Shown here in pieces: positions 25,715 to 37,200 of a DNA stretch of 64,000 bases. A model generated the notes under the pieces. It had not been told where the DNA came from. It ran no database searches and saw only the letters and a program-made list of their open reading frames with translations. The stretch comes from Cristatella mucedo (lineage: Eukaryota; Bryozoa; Phylactolaemata; Cristatellidae). The stretch lies in NCBI GenBank assembly GCA_009760855.2, contig WPIO01000030.1, positions 1,359,001 to 1,423,000 of the forward strand, given 5' to 3'. How positions within the stretch are numbered: the stretch's first letter is position 1; every line of letters begins with the position of its first letter. The translations under genes and the position numbers were made by a program.

Positions 25715-25790
25715 ATCGAGATGAAGTCTACGGCGATCGTTAACCTTGTAGTCGTAGCCATCTGCCTGGCAGCCAGCGATGGAGCTTCGG
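25715..25790 (+). CDS. Gene A exon 2: signal peptide of a secreted repetitive protein
   Basis: The start codon at 25721 opens a 23-residue leader beginning MKSTAIV, with a hydrophobic core (LVVVAICLAA) and small residues at its end (SDGAS), a standard secretory signal peptide. It ends one base into the next codon at a consensus donor, TCGG|GTAAGC, so the following intron is phase 1. Joining that base to exon 3 gives a valine codon and continues in the Gly-X-Ser frame, which confirms the splice. The homologous exon of gene B at 57726 starts with the same seven residues and uses the same phase. Signal cleavage probably falls near the end of this exon. Confidence 0.82.
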
Positions 25791-27099
25791 GTAAGCGGCG
25801 CTGCTTCGCGGCGCTGCAGGCGGCGGCGGCAGTGGTCTCTGCCGCTCAAGGTCACACAGAGTCGCAGTACAAGACCTGTCGCGTAGGCCAAGAGTGGGAC
25901 CACGGTTAGCCCAAAGCCTCCTCGACACACGCGGCCAAACCAGATCATTGTGAAAGCTGCACCTGGACTCCCTGCACGGAGGCGGCCGCCACCATCCCGC
26001 CCTTGAAGCCAGCGAGACTAACCCGCTCAACGCCGGCAAGGATCCCCCCTCTCAGCGTCAGCCGCCAGTTCGGTCACCCTTTACTATCAGCTGGTCGTTC
26101 GATCTCTTCCCCAGTGGCATCCAGCCGCCTTGCCCTTCAGCGTCCGCCACGTGCCCCGCACTAGCCCTCCGCCCCGCGCCTACCGCCGAGCCTGCACCGC
26201 CGAGCCGAGCTGCGGAGAGCTGCGGAGTTCCGAAGGAGACCGATCCCCTCGGCTCGGCTCAGCTCTCAGTCCCCTCCGACTGTTCTCCGTTTATACGGAG
26301 CTTCGCGGGAAAGTGATCCGGGCCCGTGGCGTCGGCTATCACTTCTATGCTGACTCTAACCTCGCTACTGCCAATAGGCTACACCTAGGTATTTGTCATT
26401 CGAACCGTCGCAATAAGCTTCAGCGACTGACGAACTTGTGACTGCCTCTGAGACATTTAATCTTGGATATCGGCAAATTTTTATTCTGCTAAGCGATGAT
26501 AAAACCAAGCTGCCCCATTCATGGGACACCGCCAGCCTGCGGCTAGACTAGGTGACTTTGCTCTTCTATTTAGTGGCGATGTAGTGCGACCGTCTTAGTG
26601 CGCTCGTAATTTAGACGTCCTCTTTGAACTTTTGAGTACCTATGCCCTCGTGTGTGTTTTACATTGAAGTTTGTCCTGCTAGTGCACTGCACAATACAAA
26701 TTACGTGAGCATGAAATCAAGGTTTTCGTGTGTTTCCTCCCAGGACGGCCTTCCAGTGCAAAAAAACACTCACGTCGCACGTGCGAAATTCGTGGAGCCT
26801 CGAGTGAAGTAAATTTATATTTAATTTATCCGTTATTACGCTTTAGCAGGTTAGTGTGTTTGTTGGTCAGATATTTGACAGTCAGCAGACTATGAAAGCG
26901 ACCGACGCGTCGCTCAGCTTCAGCTGAAGCTTGCACAATCTTTATTAAATACACCTCGATAGCCTATCTAAAACTATAATTTATCTCATTGGTTATCCCA
27001 TGCGTTTTCTTTTCTGAAGAAACTGCGTTGGCTCACCGGGGTCACCGTAGGGTCATCGAGGTATACGGAGAACAATGCTTACTTGGACCTACCAAGCTC

Positions 27100-27500
27100 G
27101 CCATGGCGTAACTCATTCATACCTAGCTGAATTGCTGCACATCAGTTCAGCCTCCTTGTGCTCTCAGGTCCTATATACACGACGAATTATCTCTTCCATT
27201 CCGTTAACGGCAGAGGCCTTTACTCTCGAGGTCCAAAACTAAAAAACTCACCTCAAACATTCTTACGCAATGACTTTACTCTCCTGCTACCGACTGAGGC
27301 ACGTCATTTTCAGCCATTCAGAACTGCTAATTTCACGCTATTCTATTCCTCAACTGCTCTCCTGACGCAGCTATGCTTTTTACTTTGTTTTTGATGCACG
27401 AGATGAAGTCTGTTGGCTACCAAATGCGTACCGTAAGCCACTTAGGCTGTGAGTGATCTAAACTCTCGTGCGTAACAGCCACATAGTCTTTGTGGCTTTG
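27100..27500 (+). mobile_element. LINE2 3' end
   Basis: The sequence from CAGCCTCCTTGTGCTCTCAG at about 27150 through TGAAGTCTGTTGGCTACC (27403) to the TAGTCTTTGTGGCTTTG block (27484) matches the LINE2 3' ends at 48.6 and 58.5 kb. The coding end is frame-broken. Confidence 0.7.
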
Positions 27501-27674
27501 AGGATCTACAGACCGAGGTAACATCAGCTTAAATGAATGCAGCTGAAGCTTAAGATGAACACATGTCGTCAGACAAGGGAAGTACAGAAGAAATGGCTCT
27601 ATGGGGGCTTTCCGTGATGAAGATGACTAAATAGCAAAGATTAAAGCTGTGAATGTAATGCCTTAAGATCCAAG

Positions 27675-28475
27675 GTCACTTCTCGCCGACCTGCACTGGC
27701 TACCAGTCAAGCAACGCATCGACTTCAAGGTTCTTTCACTCACTTTTAGGGTCATTCATTCTTTGGCTCCAGCCTACCGATCATATCTAAACTCCCACCA
27801 GGCTGAGAATCGTACCATTCGCATTTTGGGTTCTAATAATTTGCCGATACCTCGTACGAACCTCAAATCCTTTGGAGACCGTGACTTTAGTCGTATGCTC
27901 CAAAAGCATAGAACTAGCTTCCGGCTAGCGTCACTTCCTCTGACTTGACCACATTTAAAAACAAACTAGAAACGCATCTGCTTGTCATAGCATTTAGTGG
28001 GTCCATGTGATTCGTCCTTTACGTGCTACGCGTGCTAACACTATGGATGGTGCCACTAACAAATTGTGCATGCTCACCGCTAACCATGTTATGCCTGTTG
28101 CCATTGAGACTGCGCTGCTGTTATTGCGATGTTGTGCCTGTTGCCATTGAGCCGTGATGGCTTACTAGGTAAGACGTATGCTTTTCACGACCTCGGCCCG
28201 AGGTACGAATCATGTGGTGGTGTCGGTTCGAATCGAATCGTGGGTTCGAATCCTGTGGTGGGCGATCCTTTATCGCCACTACAAACGGTGGTGATAGCCG
28301 TCAAGGCTCTTCTGTCGCTATATAAAAAGAGGCTCTTAAATCAGCTAGTATTTATTTTTATTTAGCAGGATACCACTGACTATTTGATCTTGCTTCCTTT
28401 GCAAGAAATGCAAAGTGCCTAGAAAGAGATCGGGCTCTCTGAGGGGGCTATATAAACTGTATTATTATCATTGTT
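27675..28475 (+). mobile_element. L2-like LINE 3' fragment in intron 2
   Basis: It opens in the RT C-terminus (LLADLHWLPVKQRIDFKVL) and continues through a frame at 27763-27948 and the 3' untranslated part. It ends with the GTGCCTAGAAAGAGATCGGG block and an ATTATTATC tail near 28465. A SINE2 is nested in its 3' part. Confidence 0.82.
28151..28345 (+). mobile_element. SINE2 nested in the intronic L2
   Basis: The A box region is GGCTTACTAGGTAAG and the B box is GGGTTCGAATCCTG at 28241, with a short internal duplication just before it. The body GGGCGATCCTTTATCGCC and tail TCTTCTGTCGCTATATAAAA follow. A near copy of the sequence before the SINE (TGCCTGTTGCCATTGAG) occurs twice upstream, so the insertion point was itself a duplicated segment. 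Confidence 0.75.
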
Positions 28476-28740
28476 ATCATAGAGTGACCGGGGCACTCTT
28501 CCGTAGGCGCAAGCAGCGCTCGCCCACTGCAGGGGCGCTCATGTGTGTGCTTTCGCGTGCCGCTCGCTTTGTCGTTCTTTGCGAAGCTCCGCTGCGACGA
28601 GCACTATGCGCGCAGCTACAGCGGCTGGCAGAAAGATGGCGCGGTGAAGTGAGCTGCCACACCTAGCGGTTACTTCTGCTCGCCGATTAGCTTGCTTTCT
28701 CGAGTGCTCGTGGTCTGTAACTGATCGCCTGCTTTTTCAG

Positions 28741-31700
28741 TGCGTCGCAAAAACAAAGGCCCGGCAACCGTAGCGTCTACGGCGATTCCTACGACAACGC
28801 CACCTATGGCATCAACTTTACGATCCACGACTAGTGGCAGTACGAAAGCCAGCGGAGTCTCTGCCGGTGCCAGCGGTGGTGCTGGAGTCAGCGGCGCCTC
28901 GGGAAGCACTACCAAAGTAGGCGGTTCATCGGGAGTCACGGCGGTCTCAGGTGTCACGAGCGTCAGTGGAGTCGCCGGAATAAGCGGTGCCCAGGGAATC
29001 AGTGGCACTTCCGGAGCCAGCGGAGCCAGCACTGGCTCCGGAGTTGGCTACGCCGCAGGCGGCGGTAGCGCATCCAGCAACAACCCTGGCCCAGGAGTAA
29101 ACAGCGTCAGCGGCAATGGTGGCGCATCCGGTGCCGGAGTTAGCGGCATCAGCGGAGCTAGCAGCACAAGTGGAGCCAGCGGCGTCTCTAAAGTCAGCGG
29201 CGTCTCTGCAGCCAGCGGCGTCACCAGTGCCGTCAACGGAGCTAGCGGAGTCAGTGGAGCCAGCAGCGCAAGTGGAGCCAGCGGCGTCTCTAAAGTCAGC
29301 GGCGTCTCTGCAGCCAGCGGCGTCACCAGTGCTGTCAACGGAGCTAGTGGCGTCAGTGGAGCCAGCAGCGCAAGTGGAGCCAGCGGCGTCTCTAAAGTCA
29401 GTGGCGTCTCTGCAGCCAGCGGCGTCACCAGTGCCGTCAACGGAGCTAGCGGAGTCAGTGGAGCCAGCAGCGCAAGTGGAGCCAGCGGCGCCTCTAAAGT
29501 CAGCGGCGTCTCTGCAGCCAGCGGCGTCACCAGTGCCGTCAACGGAGCTAGCGGAGTCAGTGGAGCCAGCAGCGCAAGTGGAGCCAGCGGCGTCTCTAAA
29601 GTCAGCGGCGTCTCTGCAGCCAGCGGCGTCACCAGTGCTGTCAACGGAGCTAGTGGCGTCAGTGGAGCCAGCAGCGCAAGTGGAGCCAGCGGCGTCTCTA
29701 AAGTCAGCGGCGTCTCTGCAGCCAGCGGCGTCACCAGTGCTGTCAACGGAGCTAGCGGAGTCAGTGGAGCCAGCAGCGCAAGTGGAGCCAGCGGCGTCTC
29801 TAAAGTCAGCGGCGTCTCTGCAGCCAGCGGCGTCACCAGTGCCGTCAACGGAGCTAGTGGCGTCAGTGGAGCCAGCAGCGCAAGTGGAGCCAGCGGCGTC
29901 TCTAAAGTCAGTGGCGTCTCTGCAGCCAGCGGCGTCACCAGTGCCGTCAACGGAGCTAGCGGAGTCAGTGGAGCCAGCAGCGCAAGTGTAGCCAGCGGCG
30001 TCTCTAAAGTCAGTGGCGTCTCCGCAGCCAGCGGCGTCACCAGTGCCGTCAACGGAGCTAGCGGAGTCAGTGGAGCCAGCAGCGCAAGTGTAGCCAGCGG
30101 CGTGTCTAAAGTCAGCGGCGTCTCTGCAGCGGTGTCTCTAAAGTCAGTGGCGTCTCTGCAGCCAGCGGCGTCACCAGTGCCGTCAACGGAGCTAGCGGAG
30201 TCAGTGGAGCCAGCAGCGCAAGTGGAGCCAGCGGCGCCTCTAAAGTCAGCGGCGTCTCTGCAGCCAGCGGCGTCACCAGTGCCGTCAACGGAGCTAGCGG
30301 AGTCAGTGGAGCCAGCAGCGCAAGTGGAGCCAGCGGCGTCTCTAAAGTCAGCGGCGTCTCTGCAGCCAGCGGCGTCACCAGTGCTGTCAACGGAGCTAGC
30401 GGAGTCAGTGGAGCCAGCAGCGCAAGTGGAGCCAGCGGCGTCTCTAAAGTCAGCGGCGTCTCTGCAGCCAGCGGCGTCACCAGTGCCGTCAACGGAGCTA
30501 GCGGAGTCAGTGGAGCCAGCAGCTCAAGTGGAGCCAGCGGCGTCTCTAAAGTCAGCGGCGTCTCTGCAGCCAGCGGCGTCACCAGTGCCGTCAATGGAGC
30601 TAGCGGAGTCAGTGGAGCCAGCAGCGCAAGTGGAGCCAGCGGCGTCTCTAAAGTCAGCGGCGTCTCTGCAGCCAGCGGCGTCACCAGTGCCGTCAACGGA
30701 GCTAGCGGAGTCAGTGGAGCCAGCAGCGCAAGTGGAGCCAGCGGCGTCTCTAAAGTCAGTGGCGTCTCAGCAGCTAGCGGCGTGACCAGTGCTGTCAACG
30801 GAGCTAGCGGAGTCAGTGGAGCCAGCAGCGCAAGTGGAGCCAGCGGCGTCTTTAAAGTCAGTGGCGTCTCAGCAGCTAGCGGCGTGACCAGTGCCGTCAA
30901 CGGAGTTAGTGGCATCAGCGGAGCGAGCAGCGCAAGTGGAGCCAGCGGCGTCTCTAAAGTCAGCGGCGTCTCTGCAGCTAGCGGCGTGACCAGTGCCGTC
31001 AACGGAGTTAGCGGCATCAGCGGAGCGAGCAGCGCAAGTGGAGCCAGCGGCGTCTCTAAAGTCAGCGGCGTCTCTGCAGCCAGCGGCGTTACCAGTGCTG
31101 TCAACGGAGCTAGCGGCGTCAGCGGAGTGAGCAGCGCAAGTGGAGCCAGCGGCGTCTCTAAAGTCAGCGGCGTCTCTGCAGTCAGCGGCGTCACCAGTGC
31201 CGTCAACGGAGTTAGCGGCATCAGCGGAGCGAGCAGCGCAAGTGGAGCCAGCGGCGTCTCTAAAGTCAGCGGCGTCTCTGCAGTCAGCGGCGTCACCAGT
31301 GCCGTCAACGGAGCTAGCGGAGTCAGTGGAGCCAGCAGCGCAAGTGGAGCCAGCGGCGTCTCTAAAGTCAGCGGCGTCTCTGCAGCCAGCGGCGTCACCA
31401 GTGCCGTCAACGGAGCTAGCGGCGTCAGTGGAGCAAGCAGCGCAAGTGGAGCCAGCGGCGTCTCTAAAGTCAGCGGCGTCTCTGCAGCCAGCGGCGTCAC
31501 AAGTGCCTTCAACGGAGTTAGCGGCATCAGCGGAGCGAGCAGTGCAAGTGGGGCCAGCGGCGTCTCTAAAGTCAGCGGCGTCTCTGCGGCCAGCAGCATC
31601 AGCGGTGTTTCCGGTGTGACCAGTGCTGTCAACGGAGCTAGCGGCGTCAGTGGAGCGAGCAGCGCAAGTGGAGCTAGCGGCGTCTCCAAAGTCAGCGGCG

Positions 31701-33672
31701 TCAGTGGTGTGAGCGGAGTTGGCTACTCCGCCGGCGTCAGCGGTGTTTCCGGTGTCATCAGTGCCGTCAACGGAGTTAGTGGCGTCAGCGGAGCGAGCAG
31801 CGCAAGTGGAGCCAGCGGTGTCTCTAAAGTCAGCGGCGTCTCTGCAGCCAGCGGCGTCACCAGTGGCGTCAACGGAGTTAGCGGCGTCACCAGTGCCGTC
31901 AACGGAGCTAGCGGCGTCAGTGGAGCGAGCAGCACAAGTGGAGCCAGCGGAGTTTCTAAAGTCAGCGGCGTCCCTGCAGCCAGCGGCGTCAGCGGTGTGA
32001 GCGGAGTTGGCTACTCTACTGGCGTCAGCGGTGTTTCTGGTGTCAGCGGTGCCGTCAACGGTGCTAGCGGCGTCAGCGGACCTAGCAGCACAAGTGGAGC
32101 CAGCGGTGTTTCAAAAGTCAGTGGCGTCTCTGCAGCCAGCGGTGTCAGTGGCGTGAGTGGAGTTGGCTACTCCGCCGGCGTCAGCGGTGTTTCTGGCGTC
32201 AGCGGCGTCGGCAATGGCGCTAGCGGAGTCAGCGGGGTAAACAGTGCAAGTGGAGCCAGCGGTGTTTCTGGTCTCAGCGGCGTCAGTGGTGCCATCAATG
32301 GCGCTAGCGGAGTCAGCGGAGCGACCAGCACAAGTGGAGCCAGCGGTGTTTCGAAAGTCAGCGGCGTTACTGCAGCCAGCGGCGTCAGTGGTCCAAGCGG
32401 AGTCGGCTACTCTACTGGCGTCAGCGGTGCTTCTGGTGTCTCTGGTGTCTCCGGTGTCAGCGGTGTCAGTGGTCCCATCAACGGCGGTATCGGAGTCAGC
32501 GGACCTGGCAGCGCAAGTGGAGGCAGCGGCCTTTCTGGAGTCAGTGGGGTTTCAGGATTCAGCGGCGTGAGTGGAGCCAGTGGTGCCTCTGGAGTCAGTG
32601 GCATTGACGGACCCACCGTCATCCCTGGTATGAATGGAGGTAGCGGCGTCAGCGGTCTCTCGGGAATTGGCTATGCTGCGGGCATCAGCGGCGTTTCTGG
32701 ACCCGGTGGCGTCTCTGCAGTTATCGGCGTCAGCGGAGCTAGTGGTTTCTCTGGCGTCAGTGGCATTAACGGACCCGCCGTCATTCTTGATATCGGTGGA
32801 GGCAGCGGCGCCATCTCGGGAATCGGGTACGCCGCTGCGTTTAACGGTGTTTCTGGAGCCGGTGGCGTCTCTGGAGTCAGTGGCGTCATTGGAGCCAGCG
32901 GGTCCTCGGGAGTCAGTGGCATTAGCGGACCCAGCGACACCTTCGGTATCAGTGGAGGCAGCGGCGTCAGCGGTATCTCGGGAGTCGGCTACGCAGCAGG
33001 TTTCAGTAGTTTTTCTGGAGCCGGTGGCGTATCTGGAGTCAGCGGCGTCAGTGGAGCCAATGTTGGTCTGGAGTCAGTGGCATTAGCGGACCTAGCGTTA
33101 CTTTCGATATCAGTGGAGGCAGTGGCGTCAGCGGTCTCTTGGGAGTTGGCTACGCCGCGGGTGTCAGCGGTGTCTCTGGAGTCAGTGGCGTTTCTGGACT
33201 TAACGGAGTCAGTGGAGACAGTGGTGCCTCTGGATTCAGTGGCATTAGCGGACCCAGCGACACCTTCGGTATCAGTGGAGGCAGCGGCGTCAGCGGTCTT
33301 TCAGGAGTTGGCTTCGCCGCGGGCTTTAGCGGCGTCTCCGGAGTCAGTGGCGATTCTGGGCTTAACGGTGTCAGTGGAGACAGTGGTGCCTCTGGATTCA
33401 GTGGCATTAGCGGACCCAGCGACACCTTCGGTATCAGTGGAGGCAGCGGCGTCAGCGGTCTTTCAGGAGTTGGCTTCGCCGCAGGCTTTAGCGGCGTCTC
33501 CGGAGTGAGCGGCGTCAACGGAGGAAGCGGGGCTGCTGGAGTCATTGGTGCCAGCGGTGCCTCTGGTATCGGTGGCGTCAGTGGTGCCAGTGGGAACTCA
33601 GGTATCGACGTCATCAGCAGAGCCAGCAGTGGCTCAGGCATCAGCGGCGTCAGCGGAGCTAGTGGTTTCTAG
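28741..33672 (+). CDS. Gene A exon 3: giant Gly-X-Ser repeat protein
   Basis: Entered in phase 1 after CTTTTTCAG, this last exon encodes a basic start (RRKNKG), a short Thr/Pro/Ser-rich part, then roughly 1,590 residues of G-V-S and G-A-S triplets. With exon 2 the protein would be near 1,667 residues. It has one lysine per 34-residue core unit, almost no acidic residues until the C-terminal third, and no cysteine that I noticed. Aromatic residues appear only in later GYSAG or GFAAG segments. A secreted structural, silk-like, mucin-like or adhesive role is inferred from composition; no named family is recognised. The frame loses one base near 30129 and another near 33065, so three frames must be read in turn. 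The TAG stop is followed by in-frame repeat residues. Confidence 0.75.
29152..31612 (+). repeat. Tandem array of about 24 copies of a 102-bp coding unit
   Basis: The unit is 34 codons and is recognised by GTCACCAGTGCCGTCAACGG (VTSAVNG), which recurs every 102 bases from 29220. Nine full units precede the frame break at 30129 and about fifteen follow. Units are nearly identical, with a few shared variants such as SVAS (twice, adjacent) and GVSGIS. From about 31610 the units become irregular and gain GVGYS segments. The homogeneity points to recent expansion or ongoing gene conversion. Confidence 0.92.
33199..33522 (+). repeat. C-terminal 162-bp coding repeat, two copies
   Basis: Two copies of a 54-codon unit start at 33199 and 33361. 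Each runs from LNGVSGDSGASGF through PSDTFGISGG to GFAAGFSG. Older, diverged relatives lie between 32640 and 33120. Here Gly occupies nearly every third position, more regularly than in the 34-residue core. Confidence 0.85.
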
Positions 33673-34240
33673 GGAGTCGGACACGCCGCGGCCATAAGCG
33701 GTGTTTCTGGAATCAGTGGCGACAACTATGTTTCCTGATTCACGGCGTCTATGGTAATGAGCGACACATCAAGAGTCGGGTGGCGCGTCTGGCGTTGGTA
33801 TTCCTAGTTTGTCAGCGGCATCGTAGAAGGTGGTGGCGAGGTTGTCCGTTTTGATTTCGGCTGTACGGACACCACACGCTGGTACTCATTGCACTCTCTG
33901 CAATGAGGACGTGTCGCTTCTGTGCGATGTTTCCCAATACCCACTCGCGCTCGATGGGCCGATCGTATAAAGTTTTCAGTGCTCACGTTTCGCTCTTCAG
34001 GCGGCCGCTTTCTAATGCGAATTCTTAAGGTCTGTAGCGGAGGGGCAAGGACGATCCGAGCAATCGCGGTCTTTGCTAGCTTTTTTCCCGCTGACACCAT
34101 AGCCTTTGCGCTAAAGCCATACAGCCCATGGTGCGACGAAAGGTCGCCTTGTTTCACAGGGAGCCATTTCTAGCTGATACATTGGCCACAGCGCGACTGC
34201 AGATTTGAAAAAAATAAAAGAAGCATCGCTGCAGCACTGT
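33673..34240 (+). terminator. Gene A 3' region with polyadenylation signal
   Basis: After the TAG at 33670 the same frame continues as repeat-like GVG and ISGVSGISG residues for 21 codons to a TGA at 33736. AATAAA at 34213-34218 is the only canonical poly(A) signal I see within 550 bases and is the likely 3' end signal. Cleavage would fall near 34235. Confidence 0.55.
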
Positions 34241-37200
34241 CACAGAACGTCAGCTTTCGAGCTTAGCGGTAGTGAGCTGTCGGTGCAGGGGCGAGAAAAA
34301 CAATGGGAATGAACCTAAACGTAAAAGGCAAACATTTAAAGCTGGCGAGCTGTTTGGTGGCAGCAGCCAGTGCTGCTCGGTGAGACGTGGCGTCATGACG
34401 CAGTTTCGCGGTTCACAGCAGACAAGCTGTTTCCGGTTTTAGCACTGCATACTTAGCCTGTCTGGACTATTGACGATGCACTGTTCGCAAATTCTAATCG
34501 TCTCCTTATGCGTCCTCCCTTACTTTCCGAATGAAAATCAGTTTTTTGTTGGTGCCATTATTTGATTTGCATTTCCCAGCTTCAAAAGGGTATCGTGTAG
34601 CACTTGCCACACTAACGTAATCGCAGAAGAAAATGAACAACCTTATTAATAGTCGTTACGGAGACGAGGTGCAACGCTCCTTTCAGGACCTAATTTTTAA
34701 AGTGAACGAGAGGCATCGCAGTAATAAATATAAAAATAAGCAATAATATAATGTTTAATTGTTCTTTTCAAGCACGGTAATTGTTTTTCGAGAGCCATAT
34801 TGTAAGTTTAGTGCATCACTCTACGTTTAGCGGTACCCATGTTACCTTGCAGCTTATATAATTCAGCCATTCAGGTATGTCAGATAAAGCGGAAGCCGAC
34901 CGCTTTTTGACCTCCCTCCACTTAAACCTGCGGAAGTCGTGCAGCAGATGCAATCGTCGATCACCGACGTCTAGCAGATGCAATGGTTCTCGCTCAGCAC
35001 GTTTAGTAATAAAGAGATATTCGTGGTTCCGGAAGTACATGGGGCTTAGGCTAATCGCGTGAATGGTCATTTAAGCAGTGACTTTAAGTTCTGCATTCAG
35101 TGCAGTAGTCTGGATAGTTTTATCGGTACCAGTCTGAAAATTCAGAGGACACCGGATTGTATTCCCCGGCCTCTGGCATTTTGAGATGAAAATTTTCTAC
35201 TTTCCTTCCCATTACAGACGGCCATTGTTCGATTGGTAATTTCACACTTTCAGTGATGGAACTAAATATTTCTCACTGACGCACAAATTTAATTCCTAGA
35301 CAGGTCCTTCTATTGGAAAAGTATTGGTTTGCCGCAGATATCTGAACTTCTGCCCTTATTGTTGATCGCAGGCGGAACTAAGTGACAATAAAGGCCGCTG
35401 CCAATATCGCGTAAGACCGGGAAGTTAAATTAGGGAAGACGGCGGAAGTACATAAGTGGCCGAACAGTAAATAATGTGACTTCTCCATAATTTGGAAACA
35501 ATCAGAAGTTGAAACGCACCTGAGAATGATTGACATCTGATCCCGAAAGGCGAAGCGTAGTTAAACGCATGCAATGCGAGCTGACTGTCAGATCCAGGAC
35601 ATTGAAAAATTCGCTTCTCTTGTTGCTGCACCGCCTCTTTGATCTATCATTTCTCTTACCACAACCCATCTTCCTGCGTGCCTCGTACCCAAAAATTTTT
35701 TTTCGCAAGTTTCAGTGAATTCAGTGTTTAATTTATTCCTTACAGCTGGAATGAATCGTAGCTGCAGCCTAAGCAGTCACACAAAAATCTTTTGGCAGCG
35801 GTGGAAGCGATTCGGAAAGCAGCATCCCACGGTCTTGGTATATTGTTAACCCACGTGCCAGGGCCTAAGTTATCAATAACGCCTAGTTGAGTATTGTTTA
35901 GTAATTGACCGAGCAAACAAGCCAGGCTTTTATACGCTCAGGGAGCACGGAACATTAAAGCGGTACTCGAACAAACTGTTGGGAAAATTGGATCAAGCTT
36001 CCACTATCTTTATTTCTGTACGTCGAATAGCTTTCATGGCTTCATGGCATGCATGAAAGTCTCGAGCTTTTAATCTCTTACGTTTACTCGCGTGGTGCTG
36101 CATTAATACACTACTATTCTGCTGCCGTTACGGTGTATAGATTCTGGAAACTAATTCCGAGCCCTGCTCTCAAAAGGAATCTTTTTCACGAAAGAATATT
36201 TCTCTCGCAGACAGGAAGCAGATGAGAAATTGGACGCTGCTTTTTCCCGTGCGTACCAGAAATGACCAGATACTTCAGCGCTATTATGCAATTAGGGCTG
36301 ATAGGGCAGAGGTTTGAAAACATCGAATTTTAAAAACAACTGAGACAATGATCTTCTAATCTTCGTTGCTCGCAACAGAAACAGCAGAGTTCAATTCTGG
36401 AGTGATGTGGTGAAAGCAAGCAAACGTATGTAGCAATGGACACCGAAGAACGTTTTTAAAATAATAATACGTGCATCGGTGGGAGGCTTATGACCTTGAA
36501 ACGTGCTTTCTTGTCTAGAACGTTCCCCGACGACGTGCGTGAACATGTCGCAAGGCGCGATAGCATGAGATGTTTGTGCGATTATACTTACTTCTTTCGA
36601 AGGGCTCGTTATTAATCGTGGCTCTGGTAATTGAACGCACTCTTATGTCAGCCGATAGCTGAATAGACACTACCACTGCATAGCAAATAAGATTTGCAAG
36701 CAGTCGCTAAGCCAAGAGTAACTTTGAGACTCCGCGGTCGGGTCGCATTTGGGGTGGTTGCAGCATGGTCTTCTTATTTGGCTTAACGTCCACTTCAAAG
36801 CTAGGAGGCGGTGAGAAATTGTATACGTTACAGCCGTCTCTTCAATGTGGGTAGAGACCGCCTGCGTCGCGACACGGACCTGCCAGCGTCACGCGATCTG
36901 GAGCATCTCACAGGAGACAACTGCCACATACGATCCCTACGGTACTGCTGACTTGCAGCAGGATGATCAAAAATTGGCGTTGTCAAACACACGTTACACT
37001 AATGCACTGGCATCTATCTTTTACTTTCGCAATGTACGGCCATCGCTAGTGACATTTAAAGGACTTTTGGATTTACCAGTCGGGCGCCTGAAGTTCGCAT
37101 TTTCAGATTTTGCTAAGTGAAACCATTTTTGCACATGAGTATTAAGTGCCATTTCCTAACGGCTTGCGACTCAGACGTGTAGAATAAAAGCCATTATTCC

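Larger units (their letters stand above)
25791..28740 (+). other. Gene A intron 2
   Basis: The 2.95-kb intron begins GTAAGC and ends with a good pyrimidine tract and acceptor, CTGCTTTTTCAG, at 28740. It contains the 3' end of a LINE2 copy, an L2 LINE fragment and a SINE2, all in the sense orientation. The stretch from 25800 to 27100 shows no other gene or repeat. Confidence 0.75.

Noticed and set aside
29116-29991. Plus-strand second-frame ORF with SLKSAASLQPAASP-type repeats
   Set aside because: It is the shifted reading of the same units and has no start, leader or splice support upstream of the frame break.
29048-31689. Long antisense open frames (29048-30052 and 30112-31689) with Pro/Leu/Thr repeats
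   Set aside because: They mirror the 102-bp units on the other strand. The signal-peptide exon, splice sites and promoter all support the plus strand.
28741-33672. Classical collagen assignment for the gene A product
   Set aside because: Gly is not kept at every third position in the core units (S, K and A occur there, with one register slip per unit), and Pro is scarce.
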